Origin: Bifidobacterium margollesii
GTDB lineage: Bacteria; Actinomycetota; Actinomycetes; Actinomycetales; Bifidobacteriaceae
Direction of reading: 5' to 3'
Assembly: GCF_002860355.1 (NCBI RefSeq)
Contig: NZ_NMWU01000014.1
Coordinates: forward strand, 1 to 37,263
Length of the DNA: 37,263 nucleotides
The notes beneath the pieces were generated by a model. That model saw nothing but the letters and a program-made list of their open reading frames with translations. It was not told the DNA's origin and did no database searches. Shown piece after piece: positions 17,468 to 25,154 of the stretch (the stretch's first letter is position 1; each line of letters opens with the position of its first letter). The position numbers and the translations under genes were made by a program.

Positions 17468-17827
17468 ATGAAACGATTCCCCGGCAGCGTCTACGACCAC
17501 GGTTCCGAACCGGATCCTCGGTTCACGTTGGCCAATGAGCGGACGTTTCTGGCGTGGTGCCGCACTTCGTTGGCTCTGATCTCCATCGCCGTGGCGCTCG
17601 ACAATATTTCGGTGCGCATCGATCCAACGGTCAAACTCGCTGTGGTGCTGACGGTAATGGCGATGGGTATTGCGCTGCCGGCCGCGGCATGGCGAGACTG
17701 GGCACATAATGAGAAGGCCATGCGAGTCTCGGCCCCATTGCCCAGTTCACTGGCTCAACTGTTACTGGCGGCAGGCGTGACGGTCTGTTCTGCAGCCATG
17801 CTGATCGGCATGGTGATGGCATGGTAG
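17468..17827 (+). CDS. DUF202 membrane protein 1
   Basis: This small inner-membrane protein (119 aa) has the DUF202 hallmark LANERTFLAWCRTSLALI at 21-38, then two further hydrophobic segments (LAVVLTVMAMGIALPAAA and LLLAAGVTVCSAAMLIGM), three membrane spans in all. The DUF202 family has no settled biochemical function. ATG 17468 is chosen because TTGGAG stands 6 nt upstream; the longer frame overlaps the transporter gene and is not coding in style. It overlaps the start of the second DUF202 gene by 7 nt, so the two are probably translationally coupled and their products may work as a pair. Confidence 0.9.
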   Translation: MKRFPGSVYDHGSEPDPRFTLANERTFLAWCRTSLALISIAVALDNISVRIDPTVKLAVVLTVMAMGIALPAAAWRDWAHNEKAMRVSAPLPSSLAQLLLAAGVTVCSAAMLIGMVMAW

Positions 17828-18258
17828 GCGGAACGGCAAACACCATCGGCCGAGACGACGTGGTGGATAAAGGCCTGCAGATCGAGCGGACCCGGCTTTC
17901 CTGGAAACGGACAGTTCTCAATATGACCGTCTTCGCGATTCTGGCCCTGCGGATACTGCCGATGTACTACGCCGTATGGGGTGCCGTCGTCGGCGTGATC
18001 GGCGTAGCAGTCACCGTGATCGCGTGTGTGGAATATCGTCGACGAGCCTCTTTCTACACGATATGGTTCGTCAACGTGGATGCCGTACGCAAAACCGGCG
18101 GCTTTACCCCGTCGGTCCCACCCCCGCCATCAGAGCCATATACTTTCCCCACACGGAAACGCCAAAGCGCGGACGGCCGAGGTCCACTGGCCATCGCTCT
18201 TGGCATCAGCGGCTGCTCCGCAGTCTGTCTGATACTGGCGCTGTCCACGGTTATGTAA
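17821..18258 (+). CDS. DUF202-like membrane protein 2
   Basis: A 145-aa protein whose start codon lies within the end of the preceding gene (ATGGTAG overlap). LQIERTRLSWKRTVLNMTVF is a degenerate DUF202 signature (ERTxLxWxRT). Two hydrophobic segments follow closely (AILALRILPMYY and AVWGAVVGVIGVAVTVIACV), then a soluble Pro-rich stretch (about 95-120) and a final span near LAIALGISGCSAVCLILA. The function is unknown. Position suggests a membrane partner for the transporter or for product handling in sulfated-sugar use; this is inference from neighbourhood only. Confidence 0.85.
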   Translation: MVGGTANTIGRDDVVDKGLQIERTRLSWKRTVLNMTVFAILALRILPMYYAVWGAVVGVIGVAVTVIACVEYRRRASFYTIWFVNVDAVRKTGGFTPSVPPPPSEPYTFPTRKRQSADGRGPLAIALGISGCSAVCLILALSTVM

Positions 18259-18359
18259 TCCGCAAACCGATAGACAACCAGCAAAACCAGCGACCCGCAA
18301 AACCAGCAGACTCCACGCCATCAGCCGACATTACCCCCGATCAGGAAAGGATCGTTGCC

Positions 18360-19655
18360 ATGCTTGCCGCCGATCGCCGCAATATCCCCTTCTCCGCCGT
18401 CTGCAAACCGGCCGGCGCCGCCTGCAACATCAACTGCGAATACTGCTTCTTCCTGTCCAAAGACCTGCTATTCGATGAGCGTGGCCAGCGGATGACAGAC
18501 GAGACCCTAGAGATCTATATTCGCAAATATCTGGACGCCCAGCCGGACGGTCCGGTGGAGGTGCCGTGGCAAGGCGGCGAGCCAACGCTGCGCGGGGTCG
18601 AGTTCTTCGAACGCACGTCGGACCTGATCCGCCGATATGCCCGCCCCGGTCAGCGTGTGCGCCAATCCATACAGACCAATGCCACGCTGATCAACGAGCA
18701 GTGGTGCGAACTGCTCAGGCGCGAGAACTTCCTCGTCGGAGTGAGCTTCGACGGGCCGAAGGAGATCCACGACCGGTATCGCGTGAACAAGGCCGGACGC
18801 GGTACTTTCGATCTGACAGCGCGCGGATGGCGGCTGCTGCAGCAGTACGGCGTGGATACGAGTCTGCTATGCACGGTAAACAGTAACAATTCCCAGCATC
18901 CGCTGGAGGTATACCGGTTTTTCCGTGACGAGCTCGGAGCAGAATACATCCAGTTCATTCCGATCGTGGAGCGCGTACCGCGGCGATACCGACGAGAGGC
19001 CGAACACGGATGGATCAAAACCAGCGGCGAGCGGATCCTCTACCGTCAGCAAGGCGATGAGGTGACTTCGCGAACCGTTCGGGCGGATGACTACGGCCGA
19101 TTCATGACCACGATTTTCGACGAGTGGGCGGTGCACGACGTGGGACGTGTATATGTTCAGCAGATCGATTCGATGCTGGCGAACTACTTCGGCCATCCCA
19201 CGCTGTGCACGCATTCGCGCACCTGTGGAGATGCACTAGCAGTGCTGCACAACGGAGACGTGTACAGTTGCGATCATTTCGTGGAACCAGGGTATCGACT
19301 GGGCAATATCGCCGAGACGGATGCCGATTTCGCCGGAATGCTGGCCTCTGCGCAGCAGAAGGCGTTTGGAGACCGCAAATGCGGAATGCTGCCGGATCGC
19401 TGCGTGAAGTGCCCAATGCGGTGGGCGTGCAATGGCGGGTGTCCGAAGGACCGACTGATTCGGGTGGAAGGCGAACGGTTCCCAGTGAATTACCTGTGCC
19501 GCGGGTTTTATCGGTTCTTCAGCCATGCGACGCCATACATCGTGCGTTTGGCGCAGGATATGACGATTGGCCGGAGCCCGGAGGCGATTATGCGTGGCAT
19601 GAAGGCGATGATGGATCGGGATACGCGGACTTTGCCGCTGGAATCGGTAAGCTAA
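18360..19655 (+). CDS. Anaerobic sulfatase-maturating enzyme (radical SAM/SPASM)
   Basis: The enzyme oxidises the active-site Cys (or Ser) of sulfatases to formylglycine without oxygen, using S-adenosylmethionine. The radical-SAM cluster motif is CNINCEYC (C22, C26, C29). The C-terminal SPASM-type region has many cysteines: HSRTCGDALAVLHNGDVYSC, RKCGMLPDRCVKCPM and WACNGGCPKDR, then NYLCRGFYRFF, all as in the anSME family. Length is 431 aa. ATG 18360 is preceded by AGGAAAGG; the long upstream open frame overlaps the DUF202 gene and is spurious. Its obvious client is the Cys-type sulfatase at 14066. Confidence 0.95.
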   Translation: MLAADRRNIPFSAVCKPAGAACNINCEYCFFLSKDLLFDERGQRMTDETLEIYIRKYLDAQPDGPVEVPWQGGEPTLRGVEFFERTSDLIRRYARPGQRVRQSIQTNATLINEQWCELLRRENFLVGVSFDGPKEIHDRYRVNKAGRGTFDLTARGWRLLQQYGVDTSLLCTVNSNNSQHPLEVYRFFRDELGAEYIQFIPIVERVPRRYRREAEHGWIKTSGERILYRQQGDEVTSRTVRADDYGRFMTTIFDEWAVHDVGRVYVQQIDSMLANYFGHPTLCTHSRTCGDALAVLHNGDVYSCDHFVEPGYRLGNIAETDADFAGMLASAQQKAFGDRKCGMLPDRCVKCPMRWACNGGCPKDRLIRVEGERFPVNYLCRGFYRFFSHATPYIVRLAQDMTIGRSPEAIMRGMKAMMDRDTRTLPLESVS

Positions 19656-19760
19656 CCGGGCTGCGAACCAATCAAAATTAGGTGCGACACGCCGATTAGA
19701 CAGATCTGGGGTCGGTCGCTATTCTAATTACTTGTGCGATTTCGAGATTGCACAAGGATC

Positions 19761-19834
19761 GGGCCCGTAGCTCAGGTGGTTAGAGCGCATCCCTGATAAG
19801 GATGAGGTCGGAGGTTCAAGTCCTCCCGGGCCCA
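19761..19834 (+). tRNA. tRNA-Ile (anticodon GAT)
   Basis: Acceptor GGGCCCG/CGGGCCC, D-arm GCTCAGGTGGTTAGAGC, anticodon loop CTGATAA (anticodon GAT), T-arm AGGTTCAAGTCCTCC, discriminator A. CCA is not encoded. Confidence 0.97.
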
Positions 19835-19847
19835 CGCAGAAAACGAA

Positions 19848-19873
19848 AGCGGCTTACAGGCCGCTCTTTTTTT
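19848..19873 (+). terminator. Terminator of tRNA-Ile
   Basis: AGCGGC TTACAG GCCGCT hairpin followed by CTTTTTTT. Confidence 0.9.
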
Positions 19874-19929
19874 CTCAGTTCACTGTTCCGAATTTCGGTG
19901 GTGCGATTTCGCTGGTCTGACCAGCTGGA

Positions 19930-19955
19930 TTGCGGTTCACCCGGTTCGGTACAAT
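19930..19955 (+). promoter_or_regulatory. Possible tRNA-Ala promoter
   Basis: TTGCGG (19930-19935) and TACAAT (19950-19955) lie just before the tRNA. The 14-nt spacer is short, so the -35 assignment is weak; the -10 is good and 10 nt from the tRNA 5' end. Confidence 0.45.
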
Positions 19956-19965
19956 GAATATGTTT

Positions 19966-20038
19966 GGGGCTATAGCGCAGCTGGTAGCGCATCTGCTTTG
20001 CAAGCAGAGGGTCGCCGGTTCGAACCCGGCTAGCTCCA
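19966..20038 (+). tRNA. tRNA-Ala (anticodon TGC)
   Basis: Acceptor GGGGCTA/TAGCTCC, D-arm GCGCAGCTGGTAGCGC, anticodon stem CTGCT/AGCAG around TTGCA (anticodon TGC), T-arm CCGGTTCGAACCCGG, discriminator A. CCA is not encoded. Confidence 0.97.
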
Positions 20039-20044
20039 CTACTT

Positions 20045-20079
20045 AAACCCTCGGAATTGCAACGATTCCGAGGGTTTTT
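20045..20079 (+). terminator. Terminator of tRNA-Ala
   Basis: A perfect 13-bp stem AAACCCTCGGAAT / ATTCCGAGGGTTT with loop TGCAACG, ending in a T-run. Confidence 0.93.
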
Positions 20080-20226
20080 GTTTTATCTGCCAAGAGGCAA
20101 ATCTAGGTCGTTTTAAGCCCTTTTAATCACAGCTAATCGCACGTATATCGCACGACACGCCGAAACGATCTCATGACAGAGCTGATTGCATGACCGGGTA
20201 TAGGTATACCGAGTCACGCACTCATC

Positions 20227-20307
20227 AAACCCTTGCAATTGCAACGATTTTGGAACATCGTCACCGGGCACGCCCATACCCGGTGACGACTGGCATACCC
20301 GGTGACG
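20227..20307. repeat. Terminator-like duplicate and CGTCACCGGG motif cluster
   Basis: At 20227-20254 a sequence closely resembles the tRNA-Ala terminator, sharing the exact core AATTGCAACGATT, but its stem is decayed. Next, CGTCACCGGG (20259-20268) faces CCCGGTGACG (20279-20288) as a perfect inverted repeat with a 10-bp centre, and CATACCCGGTGACG is repeated directly at 20294-20307. A fragment of the dispersed palindromic repeat (GGCTTCCTCCACAGGGGAAG) follows at 20328. No gene is recognised here. Confidence 0.55.
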
Positions 20308-20562
20308 GACCCACAGCCACATGATCAGGCTTCCTCCACAGGGGAAGCCAAGAGACCAGCTCACAGGCTCACCCCGGCGACAACGGACCCGCCCCCACGG
20401 CGACCGCACCACGGTCAGTCCCGCAGACGATCTCACCCGCGGACGGCCGCGTCCAATCACCGCACGGTCCGATCCCACGCGTTCAGGCAATCACAAGGAA
20501 AACCGGCCCGGACTCCAAGCCAAACGCATCGTTGCACACAGAAACCACGGGTTATATGGGAC

Positions 20563-20766
20563 ATGCCGGCGGAAGGCAAGGCAAGGCCCCGGAAAGCCAA
20601 GCCGAACCGGAAGCGGGCCGGACCCCGCGGAAGACACCGCGCACGCCGAACGGTCACCACGACCACGACGCGCGCAGGCCGGCCGGGACGGTCCGATAAC
20701 GATAACTGAACCTCTCTTCTTCTCTCTTCCTCTCAGCCCCGGCGGACCGCAACGCCGGGGCTTTTC
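20563..20766 (+). ncRNA. Candidate small RNA with CU-rich tail
   Basis: A possible promoter (TTGCAC 20532-20537, TATATG 20553-20558, spacer 15) stands 197 nt before a strong intrinsic terminator. The transcript would contain purine-rich GGAAGGCAAGGCAAGGCC, a GCGGG/CCCGC hairpin, and a long unpaired CU tract (CCTCTCTTCTTCTCTCTTCC) just before the terminator, complementary in style to ribosome binding sites. Two short overlapping frames of 47-48 codons exist but have no family resemblance or ribosome binding site. It does not match RNase P RNA, SRP RNA or tmRNA by their core motifs. A small RNA is inference. Confidence 0.35.
20735..20766 (+). terminator. Strong intrinsic terminator without an evident gene upstream
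   Basis: AGCCCCGGCG / CGCCGGGGCT, 10 bp, loop GACCGCAA, followed by TTTT. Confidence 0.85.
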
Positions 20767-20773
20767 CTGTGCC

Positions 20774-20914
20774 GCAATCGATCCGCTTTACCGCAATCGA
20801 TCCGCTCTGTCACAATCGATCCGTTTTGCTACGGCCGATCCACCCTGGTTCGTGGACACCAGACCGCCGTCCGTGTCGTCACAATCGATCCGTTTTGCTA
20901 CGGCCGATCCACCC
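20774..20914. repeat. CAATCGATCCG repeat cluster
   Basis: The motif CAATCGATCCG occurs four times (from 20775, 20794, 20813 and 20882). The last two belong to a perfect 36-bp direct repeat (20810-20845 and 20879-20914) that also contains TTTTGCTACGGCCGATCCAC. Unit spacing is 19, 19 and 69 bp. There are no open frames of note. It could be an operator array or duplication debris. Confidence 0.8.
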
Positions 20915-20935
20915 GCGGCGATCCAATCCACATAA

Positions 20936-21133
20936 CAACACGCCCCACGCAATCCACACAGCTCATCGACCGAACAAAGCACCAAACAAACAAGCAAACG
21001 CACTTTATACCAAACCAAAAACCGTCTCAGCTATAAATATATTTTTATCTTTCAACATTATCGATATAAGATTACAATATAATTATTAAAAGCATAGAAT
21101 GATGGAACAGACGAAGAGCAACGAGAAAATCGT
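20936..21133 (+). promoter_or_regulatory. AT-rich upstream region of the AAA/DUF4143 gene
   Basis: Base composition drops sharply here (TATAAATATATTTTTATC, then ATCGATATAAGATTACAATA), unlike all surrounding intergenic DNA. Several -10-like boxes (TATAAT-like, TACAAT) occur, so one promoter cannot be singled out. No gene is seen in it. Confidence 0.5.
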
Positions 21134-22342
21134 ATGATCGAGCGAACGAACTACCTCGAATGGATCACATCCCTAAAGGACAAGCACGTCATCAAAGTCA
21201 TCACGGGCGTCCGACGAAGCGGCAAAAGCACGTTGCTCAGGCAATACCGAAACCAGCTCATGCAGCATGGCATCCCGGCCGAACAGATCATCGCCATCGA
21301 TCTCGACCTGTTCGAGAACGAATCTCTTCGCGAAAAGCATGCGCTTCATCAATACATCATCGACCGTATGCAGCCCGATCGCATGAATTATATCTTCATC
21401 GACGAAGCACAGCGATGCCCGGGCTTCGAAGATGCCGTGGAAAGCCTGTACTCCCACGATCTGACCGACATCTACATCACCGGCTCCAATGCGCACATGC
21501 TGTCATCCGAACTGGCCACGCTGCTCTCCGGAAGATTCATGACCATCCCCGTTCTGCCACTATCATTCAGGGAATTCTCCCAAGCCCGCGCCGAAGTCGA
21601 TCCCCGTCAGCGCTTCTACCAATACTTGGAATGGGGTGGATTCCCGGAAATGTTGCAATTCATCGATAATCCTCCATCCGCCTCCAGCTATCTTGAGGGC
21701 GTCTACAACACGGTATTGGTCAACGACGTTTCCGAACGCCATGCCATTCGAGACATGACCGCGCTCAAGAGAATCGCACGATACATGTATGCCCACGCCG
21801 GATCACTCATTTCGGCAGGAAAAATACAAGGGGCCCTCACCTCGGCCGGACACAAAATCTCGCAGCCGACCGTTGATAGCTATATCGATTACCTCACCGA
21901 CGGCATGCTGTTTTATGAAGCGCAACGATTCGACTTGAAAGGCAAGGACTATCTCAAGCTCCTCGCAAAGTACTATGCCGTCGATACCGGGCTAAGAAAC
22001 TACGTGATCGGCTACCGTTCCGAAGATATCGGTCACATGGTGGAGAACATCGTCTATCTGGAACTGCTACGGCGACGATACCCCGTTCTCGTCGGAACCG
22101 TAAAGGGACGTGAAGTCGATTTCGTGGTCAAGGAACAGTACGCGAATTCGTACATTCAGGTAGCGCTAACCATTCAGAACACGGAGACTCTGGAACGGGA
22201 GAAAGCCTCGCTGAAGGCCATACCCGGCTACGAGGCACGATACGTCTTTGCTCTGGATACCCCTGCCGTGGCCGATAAAGACGGCATCCGGTATGTCAAT
22301 ATCATCGACTGGCTGCTCGGCAACGATCGGATACTGCCTTAA
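21134..22342 (+). CDS. AAA-family ATPase with DUF4143 domain
   Basis: A 402-aa protein of the widespread AAA_14/DUF4143 group, of unknown function. Walker A is GVRRSGKS (25-32) and Walker B YIFIDEAQ with D90/E91. TGSNAHMLSSELATLLSGR looks like the sensor region. The C-terminal part has the DUF4143 helical region, then GREVDFVVKEQYANSYIQVA, a degenerate PD-(D/E)xK nuclease-like strand pattern. The ribosome binding site is poor. The gene stands alone between unrelated genes and has an AT-rich promoter region, compatible with horizontal acquisition; these genes are typically variable between strains. Confidence 0.9.
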   Translation: MIERTNYLEWITSLKDKHVIKVITGVRRSGKSTLLRQYRNQLMQHGIPAEQIIAIDLDLFENESLREKHALHQYIIDRMQPDRMNYIFIDEAQRCPGFEDAVESLYSHDLTDIYITGSNAHMLSSELATLLSGRFMTIPVLPLSFREFSQARAEVDPRQRFYQYLEWGGFPEMLQFIDNPPSASSYLEGVYNTVLVNDVSERHAIRDMTALKRIARYMYAHAGSLISAGKIQGALTSAGHKISQPTVDSYIDYLTDGMLFYEAQRFDLKGKDYLKLLAKYYAVDTGLRNYVIGYRSEDIGHMVENIVYLELLRRRYPVLVGTVKGREVDFVVKEQYANSYIQVALTIQNTETLEREKASLKAIPGYEARYVFALDTPAVADKDGIRYVNIIDWLLGNDRILP

Positions 22343-22406
22343 CGATACCGCCTAGCACAACCATGAATCACTGAGAATGCAGTGTTGCGGCGAACAATCC
22401 GCAGAG

Positions 22407-22427
22407 TTATGCACGGGGTGTGGATAG
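22407..22427. promoter_or_regulatory. Pair of inverted DnaA-box-like sequences
   Basis: TTATGCACG and, 3 bp on and inverted, TGTGGATAG (CTATCCACA on the other strand). Each differs by one base from the DnaA box TTATNCACA. They lie between the convergent ATPase and exporter genes. No AT-rich unwinding element or dnaA/dnaN gene is next to them, so this is not an origin. Confidence 0.3.
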
Positions 22428-22502
22428 GTGCGGGGATTGCCGCGCAAACCGGTCAGAATCATCAGGCCAACCGACCCCAGCCGAACCGCTGCCGCCACGC
22501 TC

Positions 22503-24254
22503 TCACTTCGACAGTCTGCGGATCTTCTTCAGCGCACCGCGGCCGAGCGAGTGGGCCGTACCGGCACCCTGCCCGCGCACGCCGACGACCGTGATGATCA
22601 CCATCGCCAGGCACAGCAGACCGCTCACCCTCAACACCCATTGGATACCGAAGATATTGGCCATTACGGCCGTATCCGCCCCGCCGCCAAGTGCGGCGTG
22701 ACGCATGGCGGTGAACATTTCCATCAGGATCACCAGCACCGGCGCACCCATCGCGCCGGCGATCTGCCGGGCCGTGTTCGTCACCGCGGAACCGGCGGAA
22801 ACCTCGTCCTCCTCCAGGCAGTTCAGCGACCAGGTGGTGATCGGCATCAGCACGAATCCCATGCCGATCTGTCGGACGAACTGGCAGATCGACACCCACC
22901 AGATCCATGATGTGGATGAGATCAGACTCATGCCGAACGTGCCGATCGTCAGAATCGAACTGCCGAGGATCGCCACCGGGCGGGCGCCGAACCGGTCGAG
23001 CGCCTTGCCGCCGAAGAACTGTGCGATCGCCATGCCCAGCGCGCCGGGCAGCATGATCAGACCGCTCATCGTGGCGGAGTAGCCGCGATCGTTCTGGATG
23101 TACAGCGGCATCACCACGAGAATCGAGCTGAACGCGAAGAACGCGATCGACGCCACGCAGGTGCCCACGGTGAATCCGCGGTTGGCGAGCACATGCAGAT
23201 TCAGCAGCGGTTCTTTCGTGCCGGTGCCGTCGGCCAGCGCGCGACGGCGGCGGATCTGCCGCATGACGAACCAGAAGATGCCCACCACGCCGATCAGCAT
23301 CGGCAGTCCGGTCATCGGGTGGATCAGCGGGAAACTCTGAATGTTGGTGAAGCCGAACATCAGGCCGCCGAAACCGAAGATGGAGAGCACCACCGAGAAG
23401 AAGTCCGCTTTCGCGTTCGGATCGTTTTCGCCGAAGTTGCGCAGACCGGCGACCGCGGCCACCACGCTGATCACACCGATGATGGTGAGGGTGAGGAACA
23501 TCGACCGCCATCCGCTCAGATCGGTCTGCAGACCGCCGAGCGTGGGGCCGACCGCCGGGGCGACGCTCATAGCCAGACCGACCGTGCCCATGGCCATGCC
23601 GCGTTTATCGAGCGGATAGATGGAGAACACGGTGATCTGCAGCACCGGCCACATCACGCCCGTGCCGACGGCTTCCAGCAGACGGCCGAGCAGCACCAGC
23701 ACGAAGGTGGGGGCTAGCCAGGAGAGGGCCGATCCCGCGGTGAACACGAGCATGGAGGTGATGACGATCTGCCGTGTGGAGAAGCGGCGGGTCATGTATG
23801 CGGTGAGCGGCACCATCACGCCCATTACCAGCTGAAACACGGAGGTGAGCCACTGGCCGATGGTCACGGAGATATGGAATTCGGAGACGATGGCCGGCAG
23901 TGCGGAGCTGAGCTGCAGTTGGGTGAAGTTGCCGACGAAGGTGATGAAGGTGAGCACCGTGAGCGAGATGAACGCGGGCCGGCTGAGTTTGCCGTTGACG
24001 TAGGCTTCGCTGCGGATCAGGGTTTTGGATCCGACGTTTTTGGAGGCCCGGGTGCGCACATCGGAATTACGGAGGCTTGCATCGGGGGCTGGAGCGCCCG
24101 CATCGGAGTTTCGGGGTTGATCGGGATTCTGGGCTCCATCGGGATTCTGGGGACGCTCGGGATTCTGGTTATCCCCAGACTTGTTCGGGTTGTTCACGTT
24201 CGCCTTCGGATCGTATTGCCCGTTTTCGGATTCCATAGACCGCTCATCCGTCAT
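22503..24254 (-). CDS. DHA2-type (EmrB/QacA-like) MFS multidrug exporter
   Basis: A 583-aa, 14-span drug:H+ antiporter-type protein. The N-terminal 90 residues are hydrophilic and carry a degenerate Asn/Pro/Asp/Gln repeat (NPERPQNPDGAQNPDQPRNS), an unusual extension. Helices begin at about residue 93 (ISLTVLTFITFVGNFTQLQL). Signature stretches include QWLTSVFQLVMGVMVPLTAY, LLGRLLEAVGTGVMWPVLQ (motif C-like region) and LSGWRSMFLTLTIIGV. AGGTGA stands just before ATG 24254. Substrate unknown. Upstream lies only a wrecked dehydrogenase, with no TetR-type regulator in sight. Confidence 0.92.
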   Translation of the reverse strand: MTDERSMESENGQYDPKANVNNPNKSGDNQNPERPQNPDGAQNPDQPRNSDAGAPAPDASLRNSDVRTRASKNVGSKTLIRSEAYVNGKLSRPAFISLTVLTFITFVGNFTQLQLSSALPAIVSEFHISVTIGQWLTSVFQLVMGVMVPLTAYMTRRFSTRQIVITSMLVFTAGSALSWLAPTFVLVLLGRLLEAVGTGVMWPVLQITVFSIYPLDKRGMAMGTVGLAMSVAPAVGPTLGGLQTDLSGWRSMFLTLTIIGVISVVAAVAGLRNFGENDPNAKADFFSVVLSIFGFGGLMFGFTNIQSFPLIHPMTGLPMLIGVVGIFWFVMRQIRRRRALADGTGTKEPLLNLHVLANRGFTVGTCVASIAFFAFSSILVVMPLYIQNDRGYSATMSGLIMLPGALGMAIAQFFGGKALDRFGARPVAILGSSILTIGTFGMSLISSTSWIWWVSICQFVRQIGMGFVLMPITTWSLNCLEEDEVSAGSAVTNTARQIAGAMGAPVLVILMEMFTAMRHAALGGGADTAVMANIFGIQWVLRVSGLLCLAMVIITVVGVRGQGAGTAHSLGRGALKKIRRLSK

Positions 24255-24507
24255 ATTTCACCTGTTTCGTAACTCATCCTCTGCCAAAGCGAATATCCTC
24301 CGCCGACCCGCCTCATCGGCCGGCATCGTTCATTCCGCGCAATCCGATATTCGCATTCGATCACCGTTCGACCGACGAATGCACTCTATACCTTTTCGCG
24401 GATTTACGCCTTCAGCAGTGTCAATCCGCGGCGCCAATCAGCGGCGTCAAGGGGTCAGGATGTCATCGGTCCGTCTGCCGAACGGTTCGACGATTTAACA
24501 TTCGGCG

Positions 24508-24680
24508 AACAACGCCGGTCTCGGCCCCCACCACTCCGGTTGACACGATCACTCCGGAGCAGTTCGACAAGGTGTACCACGTCAATGCGGCTGCGGCCGT
24601 GTCGTTCCTGGCCGGGGCCGGATTCCGACTACATCACCGGCCAGACCATCGAGGTCGACGGCGGCATGCAGTTCCACTGA
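24508..24680 (+). pseudogene. Remnant of a short-chain dehydrogenase/reductase (acetoin/diacetyl reductase-like)
   Basis: Three pieces of an SDR can be translated. NNAGLGP (24508 on) is the conserved NNAG motif. After an extra C in a C-run the frame shifts to TTPVDTITPEQFDKVYHVN and AAAVSFL. Then a large internal deletion and another shift join the C-terminal SDYITGQTIEVDGGMQF and stop at 24680. The catalytic Ser-Tyr-Lys region and the N-terminal nucleotide-binding Gly motif are missing. The wording resembles acetoin/diacetyl reductases (BudC type). The 250 bp before it, upstream of the exporter gene, hold no readable gene. Confidence 0.85.
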
Positions 24681-25154
24681 TCGGGAGCGTCTGGACGGGG
24701 AGCGTCTGGACGGTATGACTCAGTGTGACTCAATGAGAGTGAGTCGGATGGACTAGCGTGTGTTTTACGAGAAATGCACGCTGGTCCATCGAAGCTGGAA
24801 TCAGCGGAGCCCCAAAACCGCATGATTTCAAGGATCTCAATATTCTGGTCATTGGATTGCGATGGAGCAGTCCGCAAATCACGGTTTTTCGCCCCTGATC
24901 CATCGAAATCAGACCGCTGTAAGGGTCATTTTCGGGGTTCTCCTCGAAATAGACGGCAGAGGCCAGATCAGATCCAGTACGGCCTCAGATATGGTACGGC
25001 CAAAAGATCGCCAGTCATTGAGATTGGCACATTTTGAGCTTCCCCTTGAGAGGGAGCCGGCAGTCGAAGGCTGACTGATGTGAGGTGACGCCAGCGAAGA
25101 CCCAAAATAAGTTCGTAACCTGTTCGTTAATACATTCCTCTTACGATCAACCAC
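24681..25154. other. Gene-free region with a dispersed palindromic repeat (25037-25086)
   Basis: No gene is seen. A tandem pair GGAGCGTCTGGACGG lies at 24683-24713, and GACTCA AATGAGAG-type inverted repeat GACTCA/TGAGTC at 24727-24745. A reverse-oriented copy of the dispersed repeat (GAGCTTCCCCTTGAGAGGGA, then CGAAGGCTGACTGATG) is at 25037-25086. The long stretch between them, 24750-25030, shows nothing recognisable. Confidence 0.6.

Noticed and set aside
19761-20038. tRNA pair as part of an rRNA operon
   Set aside because: Each tRNA has its own terminator and no 16S or 23S sequence is adjacent.
20490-20766. RNase P RNA, SRP RNA or tmRNA
   Set aside because: The conserved core motifs of these RNAs are not found; only a generic small-RNA candidate remains.
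20774-20914. CRISPR array at the CAATCGATCCG motifs
   Set aside because: Repeats are only 11 bp with irregular spacing, and no cas genes are near.
22407-22427. Replication origin
   Set aside because: Just two DnaA-like boxes, no AT-rich unwinding region and no dnaA, dnaN or gyr genes beside them.
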